Part shown: positions 54,184 through 63,726 of the stretch, piece by piece
How the letters are laid out: each line of letters begins with the position of its first letter
Numbering within the stretch: the first letter of the stretch is position 1
Source of the DNA: Granulicella mallensis
Lineage (GTDB): Bacteria; Acidobacteriota; Terriglobia; Terriglobales; Acidobacteriaceae
Assembly (NCBI RefSeq): GCF_014203225.1
Contig: NZ_JACHIO010000005.1
Coordinates: 124,001 to 188,000, forward strand
Length of the DNA stretch: 64,000 nucleotides
Direction of reading: 5' to 3'
Made by a program: the position numbers and the translations under genes
Notes under the pieces: model-generated
Seen by the model: only the letters and a program-made list of their open reading frames with translations
Database searches by the model: none
What the model was told of the DNA's origin: nothing

Positions 54184-55410
54184 ATGCCTCCGCTCTTATC
54201 TGAATTCGACGTGATCGTGCTCGGCGCCGGCGCAGCAGGAATGATGTGCGCCTTCGAGGCTGGCCGTCGCGGGCGAAGGGTGCTGCTGCTCGATCATGGC
54301 GAGCGCGTGGGCCGCAAGATTCTGATCTCCGGCGGAGGTCGTTGCAACTTCACGAATCTCCACACCCGCGCAGAGAATTTTCTCAGCGCCAACCCTCACT
54401 TTGCGAAGTCGGCGCTGGCGCGGTTCACTCCGTCGGACATGATCGTGCTGGTGGAGAAGCATGGCATCCGCTATCACGAGAAGACGCTGGGACAGTTGTT
54501 CTGTGACGACTCCGCGCAGCGCATCGTGACGCTGCTCGAACGCGAGTGCGGCGAGGCCGGTGTCGAGATTCGATGTGGCGTGAAGGTAAATACGGTCCGC
54601 CGCGAAAGCACACTGACAGATGCGACGAAGTTCATTGTCGAAACCAGCGCGGGAGACTTCACGTGTGAGTCGGTGGTGGTAGCCACGGGCGGTCTGTCGA
54701 TCCCGAAGATGGGCGCGACGGGCTTCGGCTATGAGCTCGCGCAGCAGTCCGGGCACTCGCTGGTTGAGCCGCGCGCCGCTCTGGTGCCGCTGGTCTTCGC
54801 CCCCGAGGACCGCGAGCGCTGGTGTGATCTTTCCGGTGTGTCGTTTGAGGTGGTGGCTCACGCGGCGGGTTCAGGCAAGGCAAAGTCGCGCCCACAGACC
54901 GCACCGGAGTTTCGAGAAAAGCTGCTCATCACGCATCGTGGCGTGAGCGGTCCTGCGGTGTTGCAGGTATCGTCCTACTGGAAGCCCGGTGAGCAGGTAC
55001 GATTCGATCTCGCGCCCGATCGCGAGGTGCTCGCACCGCTGCTGGAAAAGAACGCGCGTCGTGAAGCGGCAAGCCTTGTGAGTGCCCTGCGTACAGTTCT
55101 TCCATCACGCATGGCCGAGCGCTGGGTTGCGGCGCAGCCTTCGCCTGATTGGACGAACACCGGAATCGCCCGCATGGAGGCCGAACTGCATGCCTGGACA
55201 TTGACGCCCGCGGGCACAGAGGGCTTTGCAAAGGCAGAGGTCACCGTAGGTGGCATCGACACCGCCGAGCTTGATGCTCGCACCATGGAGAGCCGCCGCG
55301 TGCCCGGTCTGTACTTCATCGGCGAGGTCGTTGACGTGACCGGATGGCTGGGCGGATACAACTTTCAGTGGGCGTGGGCGAGCGCGGTATCGGCGGGTGG
55401 AGCGGTATAG
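54184..55410 (+). CDS. NAD(P)/FAD-dependent oxidoreductase, YhiN/HI0933 family
   Basis: A 408-residue flavoprotein. The FAD-binding motif DVIVLGAGAAGMMCAFEAG is at the N-terminus, the family signature GRKILISGGGRCNFTN follows, and the C-terminal GYNFQWAWASA segment is conserved in HI0933-like proteins. ATG 54184 is used; an ATG at 54148 in the repeat edge would add an unrelated peptide. The substrate is unknown for this family. Confidence 0.92.
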   Translation: MPPLLSEFDVIVLGAGAAGMMCAFEAGRRGRRVLLLDHGERVGRKILISGGGRCNFTNLHTRAENFLSANPHFAKSALARFTPSDMIVLVEKHGIRYHEKTLGQLFCDDSAQRIVTLLERECGEAGVEIRCGVKVNTVRRESTLTDATKFIVETSAGDFTCESVVVATGGLSIPKMGATGFGYELAQQSGHSLVEPRAALVPLVFAPEDRERWCDLSGVSFEVVAHAAGSGKAKSRPQTAPEFREKLLITHRGVSGPAVLQVSSYWKPGEQVRFDLAPDREVLAPLLEKNARREAASLVSALRTVLPSRMAERWVAAQPSPDWTNTGIARMEAELHAWTLTPAGTEGFAKAEVTVGGIDTAELDARTMESRRVPGLYFIGEVVDVTGWLGGYNFQWAWASAVSAGGAV

Positions 55411-55461
55411 CCGTTGGCTCTCGGGAAAATTTTCAGCCGCCAGATGTCGGGGACGCTTCGC

Positions 55462-55950
55462 TCACTTATTTGGATTTTCTGTGTCTGGACGTTCTAGTGC
55501 TGCCTCACGGATGTCAGCAACGTCGAGCAGATCTCGCGGACGGCCTACAGCAAGCTTGTTCCGGATAAGCAGATCAGAGGATATGACAGGGACGAGTATT
55601 TCTCCATCCACTATAGTTTCAACTCTTGTTTCCCATGCCTCATCGAAACTGACAGCGGTTATCTTCTGCAGAATGTCAATGCGATTGGGAGGGACACCTA
55701 TCTGGAAGACGGAGCCTGCTTCATCGTTGAAGTCGGAAGGGTGAAATCCGGCAAGGGGTGCGCCGAAGTCCGCCAATGCTTTGAAGACAGCCAAACTATT
55801 CTGGGAATCTGCACGGATGAAAATATCAATGTCTTTTGTCGCCCTGGGTTCGGAGTATGCGCCGAAAGCGTAACCGCCTATTACCAGGTATTTAACGTGA
55901 TGAGCGTTCAACGCGGACAAGAGATCTTTGAAGTCTTGAGCCATCCTCAT
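55462..55950 (-). CDS. DUF6036/AbiEii-like nucleotidyltransferase protein
   Basis: A 162-residue protein from ATG 55950 (AAGGGAG upstream). The motif YLVIGGYAFGAYSEPRATKD followed by IDIFI gives a GG...DxD nucleotidyltransferase active site of the AbiEii/DUF6036 group, and RIDIL further on provides the third acidic position. Downstream KLAVGRPRDLLDVADI is also typical. Its start overlaps the preceding small gene by 59 bases, and the pair behaves like a toxin-antitoxin or nucleotidyltransferase-partner module. Confidence 0.85.
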   Translation of the reverse strand: MRMAQDFKDLLSALNAHHVKYLVIGGYAFGAYSEPRATKDIDIFIRADSQNSLAVFKALADFGAPLAGFHPSDFNDEAGSVFQIGVPPNRIDILQKITAVSFDEAWETRVETIVDGEILVPVISSDLLIRNKLAVGRPRDLLDVADIREAALERPDTENPNK

Positions 55951-56107
55951 TGCGAACTCCCTTGACAGCATTGGCGAAGGTGTAAGCATTGACGCTGAGT
56001 TCGGAGATGGCAGACAGTCTCTCTCCGAGAGGGATACTTTGCCAATACCGGAAGTTCTCCGCGCGCTGCTGTTTAAGGTCTGTGACCCGGCGGATTGTCT
56101 TGTCCAT
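55892..56107 (-). CDS. Small partner protein of the nucleotidyltransferase
   Basis: A 71-residue basic helical protein (TIRRVTDLKQQRAENFRYWQ, PLGERLSAISEL, ending SRLQRSLVRVERSSR). Proteins of this shape, with YWQSxPxGERL and a final LQRSxxVV-like tail, commonly precede AbiEii/DUF6036-type genes. Its last 20 codons overlap the start of the nucleotidyltransferase in another frame. Function as antitoxin is inferred from position and size. Confidence 0.7.
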   Translation of the reverse strand: MDKTIRRVTDLKQQRAENFRYWQSIPLGERLSAISELSVNAYTFANAVKGVRNEDGSRLQRSLVRVERSSR

Positions 56108-56141
56108 AGTCTTTCCTAGCTCTTTATTTTACTCGATTGGC

Positions 56142-57494
56142 TTAGCAGCGGACGATCTTCTCCGACACCATCCCCCGCGTAGCATTGCGGGTATCCACGA
56201 ACAACTTGCTGTCCTCAACCAGCGCCTCATAGTCGTAGATCGAATGGTCGGTGACCAGCAGTACGCAATCGAACTCGCCCACGCGGTCGAGCGGCGTGGA
56301 ATGGCGTTTGAGCGTGTACTTGCGGCCCACGCCGACCTCGTCGAAGAACGGATCGTTGTAGGACACGCTGGCCCCAGCGCGCTCCAGCAGCTCGAAGATG
56401 GTAAGCGCGGGCGACTCGCGCAGATCGTCGACATCGCGCTTGTAGGCGATGCCCAGCACCAGCACCTTCGCTCCGGCCAGAGACTTACCTTCACGCCCCA
56501 GCGCGCGTTCTGCCGTGTGGACGACGAACGCGGGCATCGCCTCATTCACCTCTCCGGCGAGTTCGATGAATCGCGTCGGCTGGTTGAACTGCTTGGCGCG
56601 CCAGCTCAGGTAGAACGGGTCGACCGGAATGCAGTGGCCTCCGATGCCCGGGCCCGGATAGAACGCCTGAAAACCGAAGGGCTTGGTCGAGGCCGCGTCG
56701 ATAACCTCCCAGATGTCGATATTCATCGCCAGGCAGAGCTGCTTGAGCTCGTTGACCAGTGCAATATTCACGCAGCGGTAGATGTTCTCGAGCAGCTTGG
56801 TCATCTCTGCTGCGGCGGGGGATGACATCGCCACCGTGCGGTTGAAGATGGCGCCATAGAGCGCGGCAGCCGCGCGTGTCGCGCGTGTGTCCACGCCACC
56901 AATCACCTTAGGAATCTCGCGGCGCGGCGTGATGAGATTGCCGGGATCTTCACGCTCCGGCGAAAACGAAACCATCAGGCCTTCCAGGCTGTCGTCGCTG
57001 TCGTCGTTGCGCAGGACGCGCAGACCGTTGCGTCCCAGCCGCTCGATCATCGGGACGACGAGCTCGTCGGTCGTGCCGGGCCACGTCGTGCTTTCGAGCA
57101 CCACGAGCTGCCCCGCGCGCGTGTGCGGCGCCAGGGCTTCCACCGTGCTGGTGACGAAGCTCATGTCCGGAGTGTGATCGGGATGCAGCGGCGTAGGCAC
57201 GCAGATCAGGATGGCGTCGCATTCCTGCAGCGCGGCAAAATCTGTCGTGGCGCGAAAGCCCGCCTTCTTCGCGGCGGCGATGTGCTCGGGCTCGATGCGA
57301 TGGATATACGAGCGGCCATCGTTCAGGGTGGCTACTTTTTCCGCATCGATATCGAGGCCGGTTACACGAAAACGTTCCTCCGCGAATAAAAGAGCGAGAG
57401 GCAATCCCACATAGCCAAGGCCGATGATGGCAATATGGGTTTCACGAGCAGCGACCTGGGCAAGCCAGTCGGGGAGAGTACTTGTGTAGATCAT
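56142..57494 (-). CDS. Nucleotide-sugar dehydrogenase (UDP-N-acetyl-hexosamine 6-dehydrogenase-like)
   Basis: A 450-residue UDP-sugar dehydrogenase. The NAD-binding loop is IAIIGLGYVGLPLALLF, the catalytic Cys288 is in GPGIGGHCIPVDP, and VLGIAYKRDVDDLRESPAL is in the C-terminal domain. The FSPEREDPGN segment and IGGHCIPVDP favour the WbpA/UDP-GlcNAc dehydrogenase branch over UDP-glucose dehydrogenase. It follows the epimerase gene with a four-base ATGA overlap. Together they make UDP-N-acetyl-uronic acids for surface polysaccharide. Confidence 0.9.
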   Translation of the reverse strand: MIYTSTLPDWLAQVAARETHIAIIGLGYVGLPLALLFAEERFRVTGLDIDAEKVATLNDGRSYIHRIEPEHIAAAKKAGFRATTDFAALQECDAILICVPTPLHPDHTPDMSFVTSTVEALAPHTRAGQLVVLESTTWPGTTDELVVPMIERLGRNGLRVLRNDDSDDSLEGLMVSFSPEREDPGNLITPRREIPKVIGGVDTRATRAAAALYGAIFNRTVAMSSPAAAEMTKLLENIYRCVNIALVNELKQLCLAMNIDIWEVIDAASTKPFGFQAFYPGPGIGGHCIPVDPFYLSWRAKQFNQPTRFIELAGEVNEAMPAFVVHTAERALGREGKSLAGAKVLVLGIAYKRDVDDLRESPALTIFELLERAGASVSYNDPFFDEVGVGRKYTLKRHSTPLDRVGEFDCVLLVTDHSIYDYEALVEDSKLFVDTRNATRGMVSEKIVRC

Positions 57495-58486
57495 GTTGTT
57501 GCTTTTGACGCTCGTGCCCCATGTCTGGATGCTACTTGTTCGCGATACCAGGCCACGGTCTGTGCAAGACCTTCCTCAAAGCTGACAGTCGGCTCATAGC
57601 CAAACGCCTCCCGCGCCGCTGAGATGTCAGCCAGGGAGTCACGAATATCGCCCGCGCGAGCTTCTGTATAAACCGCCGGCTTCTTGTAACCGGTGAGCCT
57701 GGCGAGGATCTGGTAGGTCTCGTTCAGGCTGTGGCGCTCGCCGCAGGCGACGTTGAAGACACGGCCCGCAATCTTCTCGGCCGGAGCTTCCAGCGCCAGC
57801 AGATTCGCGCTCACCGCGTTGGCGATGTAGGTGAAGTCGCGGCCCTGTTCGCCGTCGCCCTGGATGGTCGGTTGCTCGTCCTTCGTTTTGCCTGTCTTCA
57901 GCATCTGCAGACAGAACTTGGCGATCACACCGGAGTAGGGCGAATCGGGCGTCTGGCGCGGGCCGAAGATATTGAAGTAGCGCAGGCAGACCGTCTCCAT
58001 GCCATAGACGCGCGCGTAGCTCTGCATATAGAGCTCGCCGGCTAGCTTCTGCACGGGATAGGGAGCGATAGGCTGCGGAGCCATCGTCTCGACGCGCGGA
58101 AAGCCTGGCTGGTTGCCGTAGGCCGAGCTCGACGCTGCATAGACGACCCGCTGGATGCCCGCGGCGCGCGCGCCTTCGAGCAGGTTGAACGTGCCGTCGA
58201 GGTTGGAGTTGTGGCTCGGCCGAGGATCCTTCACGCTGCGCGGAACGCTGGGCAGCGCTCCCTGGTGCAGGATGGCGTCCACCCCGACGCAGGCGCGGGC
58301 GACGGCATCGGCGTTCACCAGATCGACGGTGAGCAGGTCGACCTTTTCGGCGATGTGCGCGAGGTTCTCACGTCGCCCCGTCGAAAAGTTGTCGATGCCG
58401 CGAACATGGTGCCCCCGTTCGACGAGCGCCTGTGCGAGGTGCGAGCCGATGAAGCCCGCGATGCCGGTAATGAGATAAGTAGCCAA
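57491..58486 (-). CDS. NAD-dependent nucleotide-sugar epimerase (WbpP-like SDR)
   Basis: A 331-residue extended short-chain dehydrogenase. The glycine loop TYLITGIAGFIGSHLAQAL binds NAD, YAASSSAYGNQ holds the Ser, and PYPVQKLAGE supplies YxxxK. The LRYFNIFGPRQTPDSPYSGV segment matches UDP-GlcNAc 4-epimerases of the WbpP type. It is translated just before the dehydrogenase gene, so UDP-GlcNAc/GalNAc conversion followed by oxidation is the likely pathway step. Confidence 0.9.
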   Translation of the reverse strand: MATYLITGIAGFIGSHLAQALVERGHHVRGIDNFSTGRRENLAHIAEKVDLLTVDLVNADAVARACVGVDAILHQGALPSVPRSVKDPRPSHNSNLDGTFNLLEGARAAGIQRVVYAASSSAYGNQPGFPRVETMAPQPIAPYPVQKLAGELYMQSYARVYGMETVCLRYFNIFGPRQTPDSPYSGVIAKFCLQMLKTGKTKDEQPTIQGDGEQGRDFTYIANAVSANLLALEAPAEKIAGRVFNVACGERHSLNETYQILARLTGYKKPAVYTEARAGDIRDSLADISAAREAFGYEPTVSFEEGLAQTVAWYREQVASRHGARASKATT

Positions 58487-58520
58487 GAGAATTAGATTCT
58501 ACCAAGACGCCGAAGACCGT

Positions 58521-59285
58521 TTAACTTTTAACGGGAATCATCCGCATCAATGTCGGGCGGACGACCAACCCGATCAGGTCGAAGAAAGCGTGCACGCCGA
58601 TTGCGATCCAGAGGTTTCCCGTCCACAGATAGAGCCCTGTAAACACGAGGCCCAGGATCATGGTCGCGATCACGCCCACGGCGCCTTGATAGAAGTGGAC
58701 CAGGCCGAAGAGGATAGCGGCTACGGCGAAGGCGAACCGTGCATTCCCCAACAAATTGACCAGCAGTAACGGCAGAAGCATCCGGAAGAAGAGTTCTTCG
58801 CTCAATCCGGCATTGAGAGACAGCAGCGCCGTCCAGCCGGTCTCCGCCCCATTGCGCGGCATGAGCGGTTCAATATCGCCGACCGTCACGATCTTTGCCT
58901 TGTCTCCTTTGCGAGCCAGAGCTCTCGCAAGAAAACCGCCCAGAATCATGGACCCGAATACGGCAAAGCCAAACCCCAGAAGAAATCCGCGACCCGGAAG
59001 CTGTTCTCTCGGCATCTGGGATCGAAGCTGAAGGGAGAGCGAGTGAAACTCGTTTGGCAGTGCGATCAGCGCGCCGAAGCGTCGCAGAAGAGCCAGGACG
59101 ATTACTGTGGAACCGGTGAAGAGCAGGAAGCTCTTCACGGTCCAGTCACGATAGCAGCGTTGCCGGTCTGCGGTCTCCGTGAGGAGCTTGAAGGCGGCGT
59201 ATTCAGCATGGTCCTTGCGGACGAATCCCCAAAGGATGCCGAGACATGCAGCTAGCAGGACTCCATACGTAAACAGGTGCAACAT
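58521..59285 (-). CDS. CPBP family intramembrane glutamic endopeptidase
   Basis: A 254-residue membrane protein from ATG 59285 (AGGAGG five bases upstream). Eight hydrophobic helices are seen. The CPBP/Abi motifs are present: NAGLSEELFFRMLLPLL with the catalytic Glu pair, FGLVHFYQG with His, and IGVHAFFDLIG with the last His/Asp. Related to Rce1-type proteases and bacterial immunity proteins. Its own promoter lies upstream; it is not clearly part of the sugar operon, though only 35 bp separates it from the epimerase. Confidence 0.9.
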   Translation of the reverse strand: MLHLFTYGVLLAACLGILWGFVRKDHAEYAAFKLLTETADRQRCYRDWTVKSFLLFTGSTVIVLALLRRFGALIALPNEFHSLSLQLRSQMPREQLPGRGFLLGFGFAVFGSMILGGFLARALARKGDKAKIVTVGDIEPLMPRNGAETGWTALLSLNAGLSEELFFRMLLPLLLVNLLGNARFAFAVAAILFGLVHFYQGAVGVIATMILGLVFTGLYLWTGNLWIAIGVHAFFDLIGLVVRPTLMRMIPVKS

Positions 59286-59910
59286 TCCAGCCTCCTCGGC
59301 CAAACCTATTCGCTCGTTTATTCACTCTTTGTTTCGCGTTCGTTCAGCGTATGGATATTGTTGGTGTCCTGGCGGCGCAGACCTCGTGGCCCATAGCAAT
59401 ACGGGGGTGGCGCACAGTGGCGACCTTCGAGATATCTGTACCTGAGAACGTTCCAGTCAGTGTACAGAAGCGTGGCGTGGTCCTTGTTTGTTTTTCGCCG
59501 TCATCCTGAGCCAACCCGGGGTGGATAGGCGAAGGACCCCTGCATTGTGGATTGCCACCGACGATAGCTCAGAGGTGAAAGCGCCTGAATTCTGCGGGAC
59601 GCAAATACATTGGTCTTCGCACTGTCTTTAGGAGGGAGCCCTCATTTGGCATAGCCATGGACCCAAACACATGAAGAGCAGGCTCTTATTTCGCCCAGCC
59701 ACAGATCCAAGCCCCAAAGGGGCGATATATCCCAGCCCAGGGTGGAGGCGGCTGGCGAGCGCTTTTGCTCGCCGTGTCGCCGCAACCCTGGGTTACGGCC
59801 CCAGAGAAGGAGAGAGCCCTGAAGGGGCGACCTATCGATGCCAACCACGATAGGCCGCCCCTTCAGGGCTTATCTTTTCCTCGTCCTGTAACCCAGGGCT
59901 ATGCCTAACC
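59286..59910. repeat. Intergenic with inverted-repeat element at 59634-59906
   Basis: The element has outer AGCCCAGGGTGG / AACCCAGGGCTATGCC arms and a strong inner hairpin: GAGCCCTGAAGGGGCG (59812-59827) pairs with CGCCCCTTCAGGGCTT near 59858. It also contains a GGCTGGCGAGCG/CTCGCCGTGTCGCC arm. At 59500-59560 a GTCATCCTGAGCC fragment with GGCGAAGGACCCC resembles part of the element at 61298. No gene is supported in this 625-bp stretch. Confidence 0.75.
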
Positions 59911-60924
59911 TCAGTAACTATGCCCCAGAATCGGATGTGACTCATACGGCGCTTCGAGCTGCTTGATCTCCTCTTCCGTAAGCTTCAGAGACAACGCCCC
60001 CAGCGCATCCTCCAACTGATACGGCTTGCTGGCACCAATAATCGGAGCACTAATCCCGGGCTTCGCAAGAATCCACGCAAGGGCAATCTGCGCGGGCTTC
60101 ACATTGCGCTGCTGCGCAATCTCGATCACGCGGTCGACGACATCGAAGTCCGTCTCGCGATAGTAGAGGCTATGGCCGAAGTCATCAGTGCGGGCGCGGG
60201 TCGTCTCACTCTTGCCGTCGCCGCGCTTGCGCGAACCGGTCAGGAAGCCGCGTGCCAGCGGGCTCCACGGAATGCAGCCCACCTTCTGGTCGAGGCACAG
60301 CGGAATCATCTCGCGCTCTTCCTCGCGATACACCAGGTTGTAGTGGTTCTGCATCGTCACGAACTGCGCCAGGCTATTCTCGCGCTGGAAGTTCAACATC
60401 TTCAGGAACTGCCACGCATACATGCTCGACGCGCCGAGATACAGCGCCTTGCCTGCCTTCACGACATCGTGCAGCGCCTCGCAGGTCTCCTCGATGGGCG
60501 TATGCGGATCGAAGCGATGGATCTGGTACAGGTCGACATAGTCCACCTTCAGGCGTTTCAGGCTCGCGTCGATCGAGGCCATGATGTGCTTGCGCGAGAG
60601 TCCGCGGTCGTTCGCGCCATCGCTCAACGGATTGAAGACCTTGGTGGCGATGACCAGCTCTTCGCGGCGCGGCTGGAACTCGTGCAGCAGCTTGCCGGTG
60701 ACGACCTCGCTCTCGCCGAGCGAGTACACGTCCGCGGTGTCATAAAAATTGATACCGGCCTCAACGGCGCGGCGTACCAGGGGGCGGGCTTCGTCTTCTT
60801 CCAGGACCCACTCGCGCCACTTTTTGGAGCCGTAGGTCATCATGCCGAGGCACAGCGGCGTAATACGGGTGCCTGTAGAGCCAAGATTGCGGTAACTTAT
60901 TGCGGTATTTGCAGAAGCGCTCAT
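59911..60924 (-). CDS. Aldo/keto reductase, second copy
   Basis: A 337-residue reductase with the catalytic tetrad in NFYDTADVYSLGESE (Asp, Tyr), VIATKVFNP (Lys) and LYQIHRFDPHTP (His). NADPH-binding C-terminal residues lie in GISAPIIGASKPYQL. The GMMTYGSKKWREWVLEEDEA segment assigns it to the AKR9/YajO-like group. It is only distantly related to the gene at 4126 and lacks the terminal repeat of that gene. Stands alone. Confidence 0.92.
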   Translation of the reverse strand: MSASANTAISYRNLGSTGTRITPLCLGMMTYGSKKWREWVLEEDEARPLVRRAVEAGINFYDTADVYSLGESEVVTGKLLHEFQPRREELVIATKVFNPLSDGANDRGLSRKHIMASIDASLKRLKVDYVDLYQIHRFDPHTPIEETCEALHDVVKAGKALYLGASSMYAWQFLKMLNFQRENSLAQFVTMQNHYNLVYREEEREMIPLCLDQKVGCIPWSPLARGFLTGSRKRGDGKSETTRARTDDFGHSLYYRETDFDVVDRVIEIAQQRNVKPAQIALAWILAKPGISAPIIGASKPYQLEDALGALSLKLTEEEIKQLEAPYESHPILGHSY

Positions 60925-61637
60925 GCGCGATTGGACGCTCAGCCCCTGTGGGAAGTTCCAGATTCAAAGATTCCGGCCAAAAGACACGGGCGACCAACCT
61001 TTTCGCAGGTTGCCCGCGTCTTACACAGTGGAGCCGCTGCTCGCGCATATTTGAGTTGTCATGCAACTCACGGGCCCCATTTGATGGAAGCGCGAGCGGC
61101 GGCTTATCCCATTTAAGTAATCAATTTCGTGGCAATTTGCGCCCTTGCAGTTGCTCTTGCCTTTCTTGTTGTCATTCCCGAAGGGAATCTGCTTCTCAAC
61201 CTGCCACGGCCCATCAGGCAAGGCACGAACCGGGCGGGGCACGATTTTAGCCAGACCCTCTTCGCGCCTTCCCCCTACAAATCGCCACCCAAGATCTGTC
61301 ATCCTGAGCGGAGCGCCTCGCGTTTTTTGCGAGGTGCGGAGTCGAAGGACCCCGAAGGACTTGATCTCACCCAGGAGGTTAGGACCTTTTCCAGCACGAA
61401 AGTTCAGGCACGAACGATCGAGGTAGAAACGCTGCAAAAGTTTTGGGCAAGACTGCCACCCTCGGGGTTCTTCGACTCCGCGTCCCCAAAGCTGGGACGC
61501 TCCGCTCAGGATGACGATTCTGTGGGGAAATGTAAAACACAAGCAATGCGTGCAGCGAGCTTGATTTCGCTTTAAGACCGGGGTCTCCGATTCGTCAGGC
61601 ACTATTTGGCTTGCCGATACAGGCAAGCAGCACAGGC
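60925..61637. repeat. Intergenic with inverted repeat at 61298-61515
   Basis: GTCATCCTGAGCGGAGCG (61298-61315) pairs with CGCTCCGCTCAGGATGAC (61498-61515), and inner GGAGTCGAAGGACCCC/GGGGTTCTTCGACTCC arms. An unrelated imperfect hairpin (GGGCGACCAACCT/AGGTTGCCC) lies at 60987-61016. The first 230 bp, upstream of the reductase, may hold its promoter. Apart from this no gene is visible. Confidence 0.75.
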
Positions 61638-62978
61638 CTAAGGCCCCTCAGGCCCAAGCACCGTCACCGCCGACTCACTCTCATTCCCCTTCGCATCCAC
61701 AGCCGTAACGCTATAGCGATAACGCTGACCCGCCACCGCCGTAACGTCATGGAAGCCAGGCGCAGGAACCGGCACCTGGTTCAGGCGAGTCTTCACACCC
61801 GTAGCCGCACCATTCCCATCGAGTGTCTCGCGATAGACGTTATACCCGGCAAGATGAGGCGTATCGACCGGCTGCCAGATCAGATCAACCGTCAGCTTCG
61901 GATTGGCAAAGCTCGCCGCATTGAGATCGGTAGGTGCGGGCGGTGGATAGACATCCTGCAGGGTGAACTCAACCGGAGCGGAGACCTCGCTCTGCATCTC
62001 CATCGTGCGCCCGCCGACCTGGACCGACCGGCGCCGCTCGGCGGTATAGCGATAGGGCTCGTCCGCGAGCGCGGTATCGTCCAACGTGATGCCGTCGCGA
62101 ACCGGCTGCGCCGGGACGGAAGCTTCCTTATCCGTAGCGTCCCCCGCAAGCGGATCGGGCTGCGGAGCGGTGGTAAGCCACACAATATTCGACTCGGCGT
62201 CGCTCTTGGCCTTCGCCGGCTTGGGCTCTGTCGAACTGCCGTGGGTCGTCACCGGCTTCTTCTCCGAGGAACTGGCTGCAGGAGCCGCGACTTTTGCCTT
62301 GTGGGCGACGGGCGCCTTCGGCTTTGGCGCAAGATCCTCGCGGCGCAGCACCACGATACCGTCATCCGCCGCAGGCCTGTCCGAGGGCTTCCAGCTCAAC
62401 ACAACCCCCAGCCGAGACCCCTGGGCATGCAGCTCTTCGACAGGCGAAGGCGTAGCCCCACCAGCAGCATAGGCTGGCTCCGAGAAGCCGCCGGTATGGT
62501 TGGTATCGTTATAGAGCTCAACGCGATAGGTCAGCACTCGCGCCGCCCCTGCGGTCAGCGTAGCAGGCAGCGCATCGTGCGCCACGGCTACGTTCGCCTG
62601 ATCTATTTGCCCTTTGGCCGTCTGATTCACGCCCGTCTGATTCGAGTTCGTCTGCCCGGGCTGCCCCTTGGCCGTCACGGCAAAGTTCTGCTCCGGCAAC
62701 TCAGCGACGGGAACACAGGCCCCCGTATCGACAGCCCGGCAGAACTTTGCCGTGACGTTCGTAAGATGCAGGGGAAGGCCATCGGTAGTCCGCTGCGGCA
62801 CTGTAAACCGCAGCTCCACGACGTCTCCCCGCCGGGTAGCGGCAAGATCCTTCACAAACGCCGGCAACTTCAACGAAGGCGGCCTCGGAGGCCCAGGATT
62901 GGCACACCCCACCATCCCCAGCCCAACAAGGGCCAGCAGCGGAAGCACAAGAACGGGGCATCGGCGATTCAGAACCAT
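61638..62978 (-). CDS. Lipoprotein with fibronectin type III-like domains
   Basis: A 446-residue protein from ATG 62978. The N-terminus (VLVLPLLALVGLGMVGCANP) is a lipoprotein signal with the lipobox Cys at MVGC. Two FN3-like units are recognisable by their W...Y...D...Y patterns: one in the first part and one near the C-terminus (WQPVDTPHLAGYNVYRE to VTAVDAKGNESES). A lysine/alanine/proline-rich linker around residue 215-260 lacks structure. It should be anchored to the outer membrane and face outward. No catalytic motif is present. Confidence 0.8.
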   Translation of the reverse strand: MVLNRRCPVLVLPLLALVGLGMVGCANPGPPRPPSLKLPAFVKDLAATRRGDVVELRFTVPQRTTDGLPLHLTNVTAKFCRAVDTGACVPVAELPEQNFAVTAKGQPGQTNSNQTGVNQTAKGQIDQANVAVAHDALPATLTAGAARVLTYRVELYNDTNHTGGFSEPAYAAGGATPSPVEELHAQGSRLGVVLSWKPSDRPAADDGIVVLRREDLAPKPKAPVAHKAKVAAPAASSSEKKPVTTHGSSTEPKPAKAKSDAESNIVWLTTAPQPDPLAGDATDKEASVPAQPVRDGITLDDTALADEPYRYTAERRRSVQVGGRTMEMQSEVSAPVEFTLQDVYPPPAPTDLNAASFANPKLTVDLIWQPVDTPHLAGYNVYRETLDGNGAATGVKTRLNQVPVPAPGFHDVTAVAGQRYRYSVTAVDAKGNESESAVTVLGPEGP

Positions 62979-63726
62979 CACATTGAGGCTAGCATCGCTT
63001 CGGTTGCGCGGGGAGACAGGCAGCACGATACACCGCGTCTTCTTTCAATTCCCACACCAGTCTCCCCTCGATCTCTCGATCCCCCTCAAACGCTGTCATC
63101 TCGACCGGAGGCGGCGTTCTTTGCCGCCGTAGTGGAGAGACCTCTGTATTTTGCCCGCAGCGGCACTACAGACCGGGAAGCCTGCTCCGAGCGCAGTCGA
63201 AAGATGCTCGCAAAACTCAGCATCAGCAAACAGCTTTAGAGGCTGCTGAAAAGAAGCCGCCGAAAAGCCACGTCTCATTAAGGGCACGGGTTCACCCGTG
63301 CCGTAAATGCCTCCCTCGCACTGCAGCTTTACAGGCTGCGGAAATTCTTAGCTGGGAAGCGAGTCTTGATCTTTAGGGCCAAGGGCCCGTTTCATCCCAG
63401 CCCCAGGTACAGAATCAATAAGAAAGCAGAGGGCCGTAAGCCCGATTCATTGTGTTTGCACAAAAGATGAATCGGGCTTACAGCCCTCAACTTCTACTCC
63501 TGCGCTAACCTGGGGCGTCGCTCTCCGAGCCACCACGCTGTCGCGTGTTGTCCTGGTTCGCTGTGCCCCAGGCTGGTATGAAACGGGCCGTTGGCCCTAA
63601 AGATCAAATGGGGACTTTTTCCGCAGCCTGTTTAGCCGCTGAGGGAATGCCCAGCTTCTCCCTCAAATGCCATGCACTTACCCCTGATGTATTCTCAGGC
63701 TGTCATACCGACGTCTGAGGTTCCCT
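62979..63726. repeat. Intergenic with composite inverted repeat, copy 2
   Basis: From 63278 a perfect GGGCACGGG-TTCA-CCCGTGCC hairpin is present. Then 63385-63607 repeats the composite of 27554 with outer AGGGCCAAGGGCCCGTTTCA and TGAAACGGGCCGTTGGCCCT, inner AAGCAGAGGGCCGTAAGCCC / GGGCTTACAGCCCT arms and the shared GTCGCTCTCCGAGCCACCAC. A TTTTCCGCAGCCTGTTTAGC tail matches that at 34631. No gene before the HsdM start. Confidence 0.85.

Noticed and set aside
61611..63239. 542-codon + strand frame opposite the lipoprotein
   Set aside because: Arg-rich low-complexity shadow; lipobox and FN3 features are on the minus strand.
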